The notes: generated by a model not told the origin, from the sequence alone. A DNA stretch of 7,308 bases from Planctomycetaceae bacterium (GCA_020426085.1 JAGQQP010000200.1:1-7308), one strand, 5' to 3'; shown: positions 1 to 6,591, numbered from the stretch's first letter. A program made the numbers and translations.

Positions 1-1423
1 CCTGGCGGAATTTTTCGAAGATATGTTCCTGCTCATCCAGGGGGATACCGATGCCTGTGTCTTCAACAATCAGGTCCATAAGTTTCGGGTCCTCTTCGCA
101 GAGTTTAGCAGCGACATGGACCCTGCCTCCTTCCGGCGTAAACTTGATGGCATTGGAAAGCAGGTTGTTGAGGATCTGTTGAATTTTGACGGAATCCTGA
201 AACAGAATTGGAATCTTCGGATCGATTTCAGAAGTCAGTTCAATGTTCTTTTTATCCGCCAGCGGAAGCATGTTGCCCACCCGGCGTTCAATCAGATCGG
301 CCACGGATATTTCGGAAAGCTGCAGTTCCATTTTGCCGCTCTCGATTTTCGCCAGGTCGAGCACGTCATTGATCTGAGCCAGCAGGTTTTTGCCGGACAT
401 CTGAATATTGCTGACATAACGTTTCTGCTTCTCGCTGAGATCTTTCGAGCTTGCGAGCAGATCGCTGAAGCCCAGAATACTGTTCAGCGGCGTGCGCAGT
501 TCGTGGCTCATCGTCGCGAGAAACTCGTCTTTGAGCTTGTTCATTTCATAGAGCCGAAGGTTGACCTGCGCCAATTCGTCCACTTTGGTATCGAGGTCGG
601 TGTTGACGGTCCGCAGTTCTTCCTGCACGGTGACCAGGTGACGGAGCATGCGGTTGAACGCGTAGCTCAGTTCTTCAAATTCGTCTCCCGTGCGAATGTC
701 GGCCCGCAAATCCAGATTTCCGTGCGCGATTTCATCACTCACATCTTTCAGGTGCAGCACAGGTTTCACAATCACGTAGCGCACAATTGCATAAGCGGCC
801 AGCATCGCCAGGACAGCGGTAACAAGCGCGGATGCCAGGTTGATGGCGTTGTTCCAGTTCTGTGCCTGTTCCACTTTCTGTGAGGGGAAGCGAATATTCA
901 CAATCCCGATGAGTCCGCCCAGTTCCAGATCGGGGTCATCGCGGAGACGATGACAGGAGACACAGGACTCCGTCGCATGGATGGCACCGTAATATTGAAA
1001 CTTGCCTTCCGCTTCATCACGGTAGAAAATTTCTTTTTCGCCCTGCTTGATGCGTTCCAGCGCTTCATAGCCGGCACTGTCGATGGGGCGTTCTTTGGAA
1101 TCCGCATTGGAAGGATTCGCTTTAAAGACCGCCCAGCTGTAGTCGCCGAGATCCTGGGGTTTGACCGACTGGGCAATTTTTTCGATCAGCATGCGGTACT
1201 GATCGTTCGACTCGGACCATTTCCAGTGTTTTTCCAGAATGATCGGCGCAACCAGCAGACGGGCCGAGGTAATGTTCTGATCGTTCAACACCTGATTGTT
1301 CAACCAGGTATTCAAAGAAAAACTGGCCGTAATTAATACGAGCAATCCGCCCCCAAACAGGTAACGGCACTTCCGTTCGAGGTTGGTTTCCCCCAGTAGT
1401 TTTTTGAAAGCTCGATACGACAT
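1..1423 (-). CDS. Membrane sensor histidine kinase with haem c-type (Tll0287-like) sensor domain, C-terminus cut by window edge
   Basis: The reading frame runs from an ATG at 1423-1421 to the left edge, giving 474 complete codons with no stop. Domains in order: transmembrane segment (about 21-37); extracytoplasmic sensor region (about 38-191) with CVSCH at 154-158, a c-type haem attachment motif (C154, C157, H158); second membrane segment (about 194-219); HAMP (about 217-270); coiled-coil linker; HisKA with the phospho-acceptor in MSHELRTPLNS (H307); and HATPase with N-box NNLLSNAIKFTPEGG (N424), G1 box EDTGIGIP (D455) and F-box FEKFRQ. The last G box lies off the window. The motifs before CVSCH resemble the Tll0287-like/DUF3365 sensors, which bind haem and are linked to redox or gas sensing; the actual signal here is unknown. 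It should autophosphorylate H307 and pass phosphate to a response regulator, which is not in view. A C-terminal receiver domain (hybrid kinase) cannot be excluded. No clear Shine-Dalgarno precedes the ATG. It lies 169 bp downstream of mutM on the same strand, so co-transcription is possible but not shown. Confidence 0.93.
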   Translation of the reverse strand, partial: MSYRAFKKLLGETNLERKCRYLFGGGLLVLITASFSLNTWLNNQVLNDQNITSARLLVAPIILEKHWKWSESNDQYRMLIEKIAQSVKPQDLGDYSWAVFKANPSNADSKERPIDSAGYEALERIKQGEKEIFYRDEAEGKFQYYGAIHATESCVSCHRLRDDPDLELGGLIGIVNIRFPSQKVEQAQNWNNAINLASALVTAVLAMLAAYAIVRYVIVKPVLHLKDVSDEIAHGNLDLRADIRTGDEFEELSYAFNRMLRHLVTVQEELRTVNTDLDTKVDELAQVNLRLYEMNKLKDEFLATMSHELRTPLNSILGFSDLLASSKDLSEKQKRYVSNIQMSGKNLLAQINDVLDLAKIESGKMELQLSEISVADLIERRVGNMLPLADKKNIELTSEIDPKIPILFQDSVKIQQILNNLLSNAIKFTPEGGRVHVAAKLCEEDPKLMDLIVEDTGIGIPLDEQEHIFEKFRQ

Positions 1424-1592
1424 GAATTACCAGCGGGTATGAGATCCGAACCAGATGCTGCGAAGTCGCTTTAACATCGCTCAGGTGATCTTATTCCAAA
1501 ATTGTCTGTCGAGAAAAGTATGATTCGCCAATTCTCACCTCAATTCGATGAAATTAATCAGATTTCAGTTTCATACGACAGGTCGATTCCAT

Positions 1593-2441
1593 TTACGACT
1601 GCATGATCTGACAGCAGGGGCAGAAAAAAGTGGAGCGCTGTGCCTGAACGATCCTGACAATCTGTGCTCCCTTGCAGGAGGGACAGCTTTTTTCTTCCTG
1701 GCCATACACGCGATGCTGATTCTGATAGCCGCCCGATTGATTCAGCGCATTCCGATAAGTCCCGTCGCCGAGAGTGGAACCTTCATAGCGAATGGCGGTT
1801 TTCAGAATCTGCTGCATGGCTTTGTGGAGCGATTTGATTTCTGCCGCCGACAACTGGTCGGCCGTCCGTTCGGGATGAATCCGGCTCTGGTGGAGCATTT
1901 CACTGGCATACAGATTGCCGATCCCCGCGACCATTTTCTGGTCCAGCAAGGCGACTTTGATCGCACGACTGGTCTTCGCCAGCCGCTGTTGCAGTTCACT
2001 GACTGTAATCTCCAGCGCATCGGGACCCAGTTTCTGCGGTCCGAGCACCAGATCCTGTTCCTTTCGACTGAGCAGTTGAACCGTCCCCAGTCCACGCCGA
2101 TCCCAGAACCAGAGTGATCGGCTGGACCGTCCTTTCTGCAGGATCCACTCCAGTCGCAGGTGACCGATGTCGGGGGGATCGGAAAGTAACATCAGTCCAG
2201 TCATCCGGGGTTCAATCACGAACGAATAATCATTCTCCAGATCCAGAATCACCCGTTTTGCCCGTCGTCTCACCCTGACCACAGTTTGATTTAAAGCTTT
2301 TGTTCGAATGGTTTTAAGACCCGGCTTCATGGAAAGGGGTTTGCACGGGCAGGGACAGTTGCGAAAGTCTTTAATCTTGCGGCCTTCCACGGCGTCGCGA
2401 ATGCCGCGGACCATGGTCTCCACTTCAGGCAGTTCTGGCAC
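1593..2441 (-). CDS. mutM: Formamidopyrimidine-DNA glycosylase (Fpg/MutM)
   Basis: This 282-residue cytoplasmic base-excision-repair enzyme should remove oxidised purines such as 8-oxoguanine and cleave the abasic site by beta/delta elimination. The N-terminus [14 protein letters not shown] fixes the start, a GTG codon at 2441-2439, because mature P2 is the catalytic nucleophile and E3 the general acid. Other family landmarks: K62 in RRRAKR (the phosphate/lesion-binding Lys), M80 (intercalating Met), the helix-two-turn-helix region at 170-190 with GIGNLYASE, and a C-terminal zinc finger with C253/C256 and C274/C277 plus R269. Length is close to the usual 270 or so. Oddities: the usual DPRRFG reads DRRGLG (114-119), so the wedge Phe aligns with L118; the usual HLGMSG segment reads EPRMTG (77-82); and an unusual CPCPC cluster sits at 29-33. 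No convincing Shine-Dalgarno precedes the GTG. The divergent neighbour at 2707 shares its upstream region. Family assignment is near certain; the substrate range is inferred. Confidence 0.96.
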   Translation of the reverse strand: MPELPEVETMVRGIRDAVEGRKIKDFRNCPCPCKPLSMKPGLKTIRTKALNQTVVRVRRRAKRVILDLENDYSFVIEPRMTGLMLLSDPPDIGHLRLEWILQKGRSSRSLWFWDRRGLGTVQLLSRKEQDLVLGPQKLGPDALEITVSELQQRLAKTSRAIKVALLDQKMVAGIGNLYASEMLHQSRIHPERTADQLSAAEIKSLHKAMQQILKTAIRYEGSTLGDGTYRNALNQSGGYQNQHRVYGQEEKSCPSCKGAQIVRIVQAQRSTFFCPCCQIMQS

Positions 2442-2638
2442 GAAAATACTTTCTGTATCGATCGCAGGAATTTTAGGGTGTTACTGAATTTGAACGAAGT
2501 GTTTCTATTCTACTACTTGTAACTGTTCTTTGGATGCCAGAGCCGGGCTGAAATAGGAAGACCAAGAAATTAAAGATTATCCTTGACGTCAGGGCAAAGT
2601 TGGACGATCCTATTACATAAAGCCCTTAATTTTCCCAT

Positions 2639-2668
2639 CTTGCAGAACGCACATATCCGAACTGCAAG
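2639..2668. promoter_or_regulatory. 7-bp inverted repeat upstream of the 2707 gene
   Basis: CTTGCAG at 2639-2645 and its exact reverse complement CTGCAAG at 2662-2668 are separated by 16 bp. Their centres are 23 bp apart, about two helical turns. The dyad ends 38 bp before the ATG at 2707, in the divergent region between mutM and the envelope-protein gene. It could be an operator for a dimeric regulator or a 5' leader hairpin. Only the symmetry is visible, and no known operator was recognised. Confidence 0.3.
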
Positions 2669-2694
2669 CTTGTCCGTTAATATGTTGTGTCAAT

Positions 2695-2700
2695 TGGAGA
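2695..2700 (+). promoter_or_regulatory. Ribosome binding site for the 2707 gene
   Basis: TGGAGA contains GGAG at 2696-2699, seven bases before the ATG at 2707. This is a good Shine-Dalgarno match and supports that start, which also begins just ahead of the predicted N-terminal membrane anchor. Confidence 0.6.
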
Positions 2701-2706
2701 GCGTCC

Positions 2707-4593
2707 ATGCGCCCTAATCACCCTCGCGTCGGCTCCAGTGTTGTTTCCGTTCTGGCAACCGTGGTCTGTTTAGCTGTTGTTCTGGGAGTCACCTTTTACC
2801 TGGTGAATCCTCAGTCGGAAGTGACTGTCGAAAAAGCACCCGAACAGGTTCAGACGCCGGTCGAAACACCAATCGTTCTGGAAGAACAGGAAACCGTCGC
2901 GGTTGCTCCTGCAGTAGAAACGAAACCGGTTCAAGAAACGCCACGCGTTTCACCTGAAGAACAGGTTGCCGCTCATCTGTCAGCAGGGGAATTCGGTCAG
3001 GCGATTGAAGTCGCTGAAACAGTCGGAAACCTGCAGGATCGCACGCTCTTACTTAAAATGGTTGTCAAAGCTCAGATGGACTCTGGCGACTTTATGGCTG
3101 CATTGGGAACCATCAACCGTATCCCACTCGCTGACGAACGCACCAAAGCCATGAGTGAACGGGCCCAGGCAATGTCACTGGCCGGGGGATCTCAGCTGGC
3201 TGACTTCACCGAACTGATCGACCTGATTCAGACACAGACTTCAGGCGGATGGATCGACGACGGATCTGGTGAAGGTTCCATGCGACAGTTCTCCGCAGGG
3301 GTTCGCGTTGATCCGAACGGCATGCTGCATCACATCAGCAAGCAGGAACTCAAAGGCGAACTGGAAGCTCTGGGAGTGAAAGCCCGCAAAGCCAGCCTGA
3401 ATAAGAATGTTTCACAGAACAGCCAGCTGCGTCTGATCTCTCTGACCCGGCTGGAAAAAGAAGTTCAGCAGTTGATTGAAGAAGGTCGTTCTCCCGTTGA
3501 AACCATGAAAATGCTGGCGGGATTGACTAAAGTCGAATATGTGTTTGTCTACCCGGAAGATCAGGAAATCGTGATCGCTGGTCCGGCAGAGGCCTGGATT
3601 TACAATGAGCAGGGTCTGCCTGTTGGCGTCGAAAGCGGCCGTCCTGTGCTGCAACTGGACGATCTGGTGACCATTCTGCGAACGTTCTCCGATCAGGGAG
3701 AAAACATCTTTGGTTGCTCTTTTGATCCACGTGCAGAAGGTCTGGCACGCGTCAATGAATTTGTGACTCAGTCGAATGCCCGTGGTCCCCTCAGTGCAGG
3801 TGCCGGCGTTCGTAATTACACCCGACAGCTGAAAGAAAAACTGGGCGTACAGGATATCACCCTCTACGGTGTGCCTGATACCTCACGCGTCGCCCGTGTC
3901 CTGATTGAAGCTGACTACCGGATGAAACTGATCGGCATTGGAAAAATGGATGCCGGTAAAAACATTCCCAGCTACTTCGATCTGCTGGCTCAAGAGAGCA
4001 ATGCTAGCGGCATGAACCTCGAAGCACTCCGCTGGTGGCTGACCATGAAATACGATTCCGTTCTGCATAACCCGCAACGAACTGCCTACCAGGTAGTCGG
4101 ATCTTCTGTCCTCTGCCAGTCGGAAAACCAGATCGTCACCAAAGAGGGTGAACGGTTACGAACGGGCAAAGCTGAGAAGCTGAACCGCGAGTTCGCTGCC
4201 AACTTTACTAAACACTATCAGGAACTGGCTCAACAGGATCTGGTTTACGCCGACCTGCAGAACATTTTCGACCTGGCTCTGGTGGCTGCCCTGATGCGAA
4301 ACGAACAGCTGGCGAATCGTGCCGGCTGGGAAATGAATGCCTTCGCATCCAACGGTGCCTATCGACCGGCTGAATTCGAAGCAGCCCACACAGTCGACAC
4401 GGTCGTCAATCACCGCGTCTACAACGGCAAAGATGTTGTCGTACAGGTTGCCGGCGGTGTGCGGGTTGATACGAACTCGGTTGTGAAAAATCAACAGAAC
4501 CTGAAAGTCTCTCCCGAAGTCGGAGCCGTTTCCGCTCAGTCCAAAGCTCCTGCATTGCCCGCAGGTCGCTGGTGGTGGGATCTGGCCAACTGA
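2707..4593 (+). CDS. Membrane-anchored envelope protein of unknown function, DUF1598-like
   Basis: This 628-residue protein has no assignable activity. A short cationic N-terminus is followed by one hydrophobic segment (about 11-33), which is either an uncleaved anchor or a signal peptide. Next comes a Pro/Glu/Val-rich linker (about 36-85) of the kind that spans an envelope. Residues 84-158 look like TPR-type helical pairs (AAHLSAGEFGQAIEVAE and KAQMDSGDFMAALGTINRI are spaced like repeat units). A large C-terminal domain (about 190-595) contains AGPAEAW (291-297), RVARVLIEADYRMKLIGIG (394-412), IPSYFDLL (420-427) and YADLQNIFDLALVAAL (514-529). From memory these match a family of uncharacterised planctomycete proteins filed as DUF1598; this was not checked by search. 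The motif GVRVDPNG (198-205) recurs as GVRVDTNS (584-591), bracketing the domain. Three scattered cysteines (21, 337, 470) and no recognisable catalytic motif argue for a structural or binding role. It is monocistronic in view, with its own RBS and a terminator 28 bp past the stop. Confidence 0.9.
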   Translation: MRPNHPRVGSSVVSVLATVVCLAVVLGVTFYLVNPQSEVTVEKAPEQVQTPVETPIVLEEQETVAVAPAVETKPVQETPRVSPEEQVAAHLSAGEFGQAIEVAETVGNLQDRTLLLKMVVKAQMDSGDFMAALGTINRIPLADERTKAMSERAQAMSLAGGSQLADFTELIDLIQTQTSGGWIDDGSGEGSMRQFSAGVRVDPNGMLHHISKQELKGELEALGVKARKASLNKNVSQNSQLRLISLTRLEKEVQQLIEEGRSPVETMKMLAGLTKVEYVFVYPEDQEIVIAGPAEAWIYNEQGLPVGVESGRPVLQLDDLVTILRTFSDQGENIFGCSFDPRAEGLARVNEFVTQSNARGPLSAGAGVRNYTRQLKEKLGVQDITLYGVPDTSRVARVLIEADYRMKLIGIGKMDAGKNIPSYFDLLAQESNASGMNLEALRWWLTMKYDSVLHNPQRTAYQVVGSSVLCQSENQIVTKEGERLRTGKAEKLNREFAANFTKHYQELAQQDLVYADLQNIFDLALVAALMRNEQLANRAGWEMNAFASNGAYRPAEFEAAHTVDTVVNHRVYNGKDVVVQVAGGVRVDTNSVVKNQQNLKVSPEVGAVSAQSKAPALPAGRWWWDLAN

Positions 4594-4620
4594 TCTTCAG
4601 CAGGCTTTTCTAATTCAACA

Positions 4621-4660
4621 AAAAAACCGCAGCCTGATTATCGGGCTGCGGTTTTTCTTT
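4621..4660. terminator. Bidirectional intrinsic terminator between convergent genes
   Basis: CCGCAGCC (4627-4634) pairs perfectly with GGCTGCGG (4644-4651), extended by a T-G pair around a short loop. A6 (4621-4626) lies on the left and T5 (4652-4656) followed by CTTTTTT on the right. The plus strand reads a GC-rich hairpin with a U tract for the 2707-4593 gene, and the minus strand reads the same for the sulfatase gene ending at 4688. Position, stem strength and T runs on both sides all agree. Confidence 0.92.
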
Positions 4661-4687
4661 TTTAACGTCTGATCGATTCACATAGAA

Positions 4688-6109
4688 TTACTTCACGTAC
4701 CCTTTGATGCCAACCGGCTTCAGAGTCTGGGGGAAGTCGCGTGGCTCGGAATGCGCCTGCTGCATAATCTGCTCCAGATCTTTGATTTTTTGCGGATACT
4801 GTTTCGCGAGATTAGTCGTCTCACCAACATCTTTGCCCAGATCGTAAAGTTCCAGCGGCTGATTCATACGATTCTGTACCCCTATCCAGTTTCCCTGACG
4901 AATGGCCCGCGAGCGAATCTGGTCTTTGGTGTATTCCCAGTAGAGATACTCATGCTTTGGCTGATCCCCTTTCCCCAGTAGAGTGGGCAGAAATGAGATG
5001 CCGTCAATATCGACGCCAGACGGAACGTTCGTCCCGGCAACCTGCGCCAGTGTGGGTAAGACATCCCAGAAAGCAATCTGCAGGTCGGTCGTTTTTCCCG
5101 CAGCGATTTTACCAGGCCAGTTCGCGATGAAGGGGACACGTAAACCGCCTTCGTACATCGAACCTTTATGACCGTTGAGCGGCGCGTTGCCGTTGAAGAA
5201 ATCGGTCATCTCTTTCCAGGCGCCCCCCTGCCCGCCGTTATCGGAGGTGAAAATGATCAGCGTGTTGTCACGTATCCCCAGGTCTTCCAGCAGGGTGACG
5301 ATTTCTCCCACATGATCGTCCAGACGGGAGACCATGCCGGCAAACGTCGTCAGTCCGTCTTCTGAACCAATATAACCGGGACGGGGATCGGGAATCCGTT
5401 TCCTGGGAAACTGACCCCGATATGGTTTTTCCGACTCTTCCGGAACCACCAGTTCCACGTGAGGAATAATGTAAGGCAGATAAGCGAAGAAAGGCTGCGA
5501 TTTATTTTTCTGGATGAAGGCTTTCGCATCTTCATGAATCAGATCGTGAATGTAGCGGCCCCGCTGGTTATTTTCATTTTCCGGCAGCATGAGCTTCTGC
5601 TCATTTTTCCAGATCCAGAAGGGATAATAAAAGTGAGCGTGTACCTGCAGCAGTTGGCCGGTGAATTCATCAAAGCCCTGCTTTCCGGGTCGACCGGGTG
5701 TCCCTTCGTAACCAAGTCCCCATTTTCCGAACACGCCGGTCGCGTAGCCGGCATCCTTTAATACTTCGGCAACAGTGGTGTCTTCTTCGTACAGCAACTG
5801 GTTCAGGTCATTGGCACGCACGGCGGTGTGTCCGGTATGTTGCCCCGTCATCAACACGCTGCGCGAAGGTTGACAGACCATCGAGCCGGCATAGGCCTGT
5901 GTGAATTTCATCCCCTCGGCAGCCAGCTTGTCGATATGCGGCGTTTTGATTTTTGTCTGACCGTAACAACCGAGTTCCGCGTAGCCTAAATCGTCGGCCA
6001 TGATGAAAATGATATTCGGTTTCTGTTTCTCTGCTGCATCCAGACGGGCGGGAGCAGGCAGACTGAGACTGCAAATGACAGTCAAAAGTAATACGAGTTG
6101 TCGAAACAT
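4688..6109 (-). CDS. Secreted sulfatase (arylsulfatase A-like, formylglycine-dependent)
   Basis: This 473-residue enzyme should hydrolyse sulfate esters, probably from sulfated polysaccharides, outside the cytoplasmic membrane. Residues 1-26 form a typical signal peptide (hydrophobic LVLLLTVICSLSL, cleavage likely after the Ala pair at 25-26). The mature enzyme has NIIFIMADDLGY (32-43) with calcium-binding D39/D40, and the sulfatase signature CQPSR at 79-83, in which C79 is normally converted to formylglycine by a separate enzyme. It also has FGKWGLG (128-133) with K129, IPHVEL with H217, the second calcium site TSDNGG (D290/N291), and GHKGSMYEGGLRVP (313-326) with K315. All the expected catalytic residues are present and the length is normal for the family. 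The start is supported by AAAGGA nine to ten bases upstream. The substrate cannot be read from sequence. No maturase, transporter or glycoside hydrolase lies beside it in this window. It converges on the 2707-4593 gene across a shared terminator. Confidence 0.95.
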   Translation of the reverse strand: MFRQLVLLLTVICSLSLPAPARLDAAEKQKPNIIFIMADDLGYAELGCYGQTKIKTPHIDKLAAEGMKFTQAYAGSMVCQPSRSVLMTGQHTGHTAVRANDLNQLLYEEDTTVAEVLKDAGYATGVFGKWGLGYEGTPGRPGKQGFDEFTGQLLQVHAHFYYPFWIWKNEQKLMLPENENNQRGRYIHDLIHEDAKAFIQKNKSQPFFAYLPYIIPHVELVVPEESEKPYRGQFPRKRIPDPRPGYIGSEDGLTTFAGMVSRLDDHVGEIVTLLEDLGIRDNTLIIFTSDNGGQGGAWKEMTDFFNGNAPLNGHKGSMYEGGLRVPFIANWPGKIAAGKTTDLQIAFWDVLPTLAQVAGTNVPSGVDIDGISFLPTLLGKGDQPKHEYLYWEYTKDQIRSRAIRQGNWIGVQNRMNQPLELYDLGKDVGETTNLAKQYPQKIKDLEQIMQQAHSEPRDFPQTLKPVGIKGYVK

Positions 6110-6118
6110 GATGCCAGA

Positions 6119-6124
6119 TCCTTT
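6119..6124 (-). promoter_or_regulatory. Ribosome binding site for the sulfatase gene
   Basis: The minus strand reads AAAGGATCTGGCATC and then ATG. AAAGGA is a fair Shine-Dalgarno core at slightly long spacing. It supports the start at 6109, directly ahead of a signal peptide. Confidence 0.55.
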
Positions 6125-6212
6125 CGAAGTTTTTGATTCCCTGTTTTTTTGAAATATTTACACGCGGAATTTGTATTCAGATTGCTTTTTAAAAAATCGT
6201 TTGAGATTGGTA

Positions 6213-6241
6213 TTGACCGATTCAAAATGACTTTCTATTCT
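6213..6241 (+). promoter_or_regulatory. Candidate sigma70-type promoter, plus strand
   Basis: TTGACC (6213-6218, five of six to TTGACA) is followed after exactly 17 bp by TATTCT (6236-6241, four of six to TATAAT). Transcription would start near 6248 and run toward the stem-loops at 6362-6555. No plus-strand protein gene lies downstream before 6620, so if it is active the product would be non-coding. Chance matches of this quality are common in AT-rich DNA. Confidence 0.28.
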
Positions 6242-6361
6242 CCCCGCACCATTGGCGTTCACGCTGATCTCGGAAACATCAAACAGACCATTCCTGATAA
6301 CATCACACCTCAGATTGACAGTTATCAATCCCTTTTTCAACCTTCAAGCAAATACCGGTGT

Positions 6362-6389
6362 CCGCTGAGCGATGTCATTCACTCAGTGG
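6362..6389 (+). repeat. Stem-loop D (inverted repeat)
   Basis: CCGCTGAG (6362-6369) pairs with CTCAGTGG (6382-6389) over 8 bp around a 12-base loop. One pair is G6364-T6387, so the fold is complete only as plus-strand RNA. It touches stem-loop A directly. Confidence 0.6.
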
Positions 6390-6433
6390 AAAGATCGAAT
6401 GCCAGAGGCACGGATGCTGTGGCATCGATCTTT
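6390..6433 (+). repeat. Stem-loop A (imperfect inverted repeat)
   Basis: AAAGATCGA (6390-6398) pairs with TCGATCTTT (6425-6433). After a bulged A6399, TGCCA (6400-6404) pairs with TGGCA (6420-6424). Inside, GGCA (6407-6410) can pair with TGCT (6415-6418) around CGGA, giving a long rod with one internal loop. TTTT at 6431-6434 is too short to make this a clear terminator. Confidence 0.7.
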
Positions 6434-6481
6434 TATGAAACGTTTTAACGAGTGCGTCCTTTGAGGCGTCTCTGCAGGCGT

Positions 6482-6505
6482 GAAAAATAATGGCGAACAA
6501 TCGCC
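6482..6505 (-). terminator. Candidate glgC terminator (stem-loop B, minus strand)
   Basis: On the minus strand GGCGA-TTGT-TCGCC (6505 down to 6492) is followed by ATTATTTTTC (6491 down to 6482). The stem is only 5 bp but GC-rich, with a tetraloop and a good T run. It lies about 115 bp past the glgC stop and is the best minus-strand terminator before the sulfatase gene. Confidence 0.4.
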
Positions 6506-6561
6506 TCCCGGAAGTGGTACAAGTCCTTCCCCCCCCTGGGCTACTGCTTCCGGGAATTTTT
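6506..6561 (+). terminator. Intrinsic terminator-like hairpin C with C-rich apical loop, plus strand
   Basis: TCCCGGAAG (6506-6514) pairs perfectly with CTTCCGGGA (6547-6555). The stem continues with TGGTA (6515-6519) against TACTG (6542-6546), using two G-U pairs in plus-strand RNA, for 14 bp in all. A small inner stem GTCC/GGGC (6523-6526 with 6538-6541) presents a loop containing eight consecutive C (6529-6536). TTTTT follows at 6557-6561. It is terminator-like for plus-strand transcription, although no protein gene reads into it. Confidence 0.45.
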
Positions 6562-6563
6562 AT

Positions 6564-6585
6564 GCGCAGTGCCTGACACTGGCGC
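6564..6585. repeat. Stem-loop E
   Basis: GCGCAGTG (6564-6571) pairs with CACTGGCGC (6577-6585) with one bulged base and a five-base loop CCTGA. It lies within the 3' flank of glgC. No T run follows on either strand, so it is not a standard intrinsic terminator by itself. It may protect or fold the glgC mRNA 3' end. Confidence 0.5.
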
Positions 6586-6591
6586 AACCGG

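Larger units (their letters stand above)
6248..6561 (+). ncRNA. Candidate structured small RNA (about 200-310 nt), plus strand
   Basis: A possible transcript from the promoter at 6213-6241 would pass through four substantial stem-loops and end at a hairpin followed by TTTTT (6557-6561). Hairpin D: 6362-6369 with 6382-6389, 8 bp including one G-T. Hairpin A: 6390-6404 with 6420-6433, 14 bp with one bulged A at 6399. Hairpin B: 6492-6496 with 6501-6505. Hairpin C: 6506-6519 with 6542-6555, 14 bp including two wobble pairs. D abuts A, and B abuts C, with no unpaired base between them. The G-T pairs in D and C are valid G-U pairs only in plus-strand RNA and become A-C mismatches on the other strand, which favours this orientation. 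No match to 6S RNA, tmRNA, RNase P RNA or SRP RNA was recognised. The 5' end is uncertain; a second weak promoter (TTGAGG at 6461, AATAAT at 6486, spacing 19) would give only hairpin C. Alternatives are a terminator cluster or a dispersed repeat. Confidence 0.3.

Noticed and set aside
23..883. Long plus-strand open frame (286 codons) over the histidine kinase
   Set aside because: It lies antisense to a kinase whose H, N, G1 and F boxes are all legible on the minus strand. Its own protein has no recognisable domain.
1548..2117. Plus-strand open frame (189 codons) over mutM
   Set aside because: It is the antisense shadow of a clear fpg gene; no ribosome binding site and no familiar protein.
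2583..2616. TTGACG with TATTAC as a promoter for the 2707 gene
   Set aside because: The spacer is 22 bp, too long for a sigma70 promoter. The 17-19 bp positions hold no -10-like hexamer.
6313..6337. GATTGA/TCAATC hairpin followed by CCTTTTT as a plus-strand terminator
   Set aside because: The stem is only 6 bp and mostly A-T, so it is too weak to claim; it would also end the candidate transcript before its structured part.
6149..6448. Possible 99-codon plus-strand gene in the intergenic region, and a 60-codon minus-strand one at 6158-6340
   Set aside because: Both need a TTG start, have no Shine-Dalgarno and resemble no protein I know. The first also ends inside and beyond stem-loops D and A, which better explain that sequence.
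6506..6555. Minus-strand CCGGAAGCAG resembling part of the SRP RNA apical motif
   Set aside because: The SRP motif needs CCGGAAGGAAGCAGC with a GGAA tetraloop. Here the bases form one arm of a long hairpin and the tetraloop context is missing.
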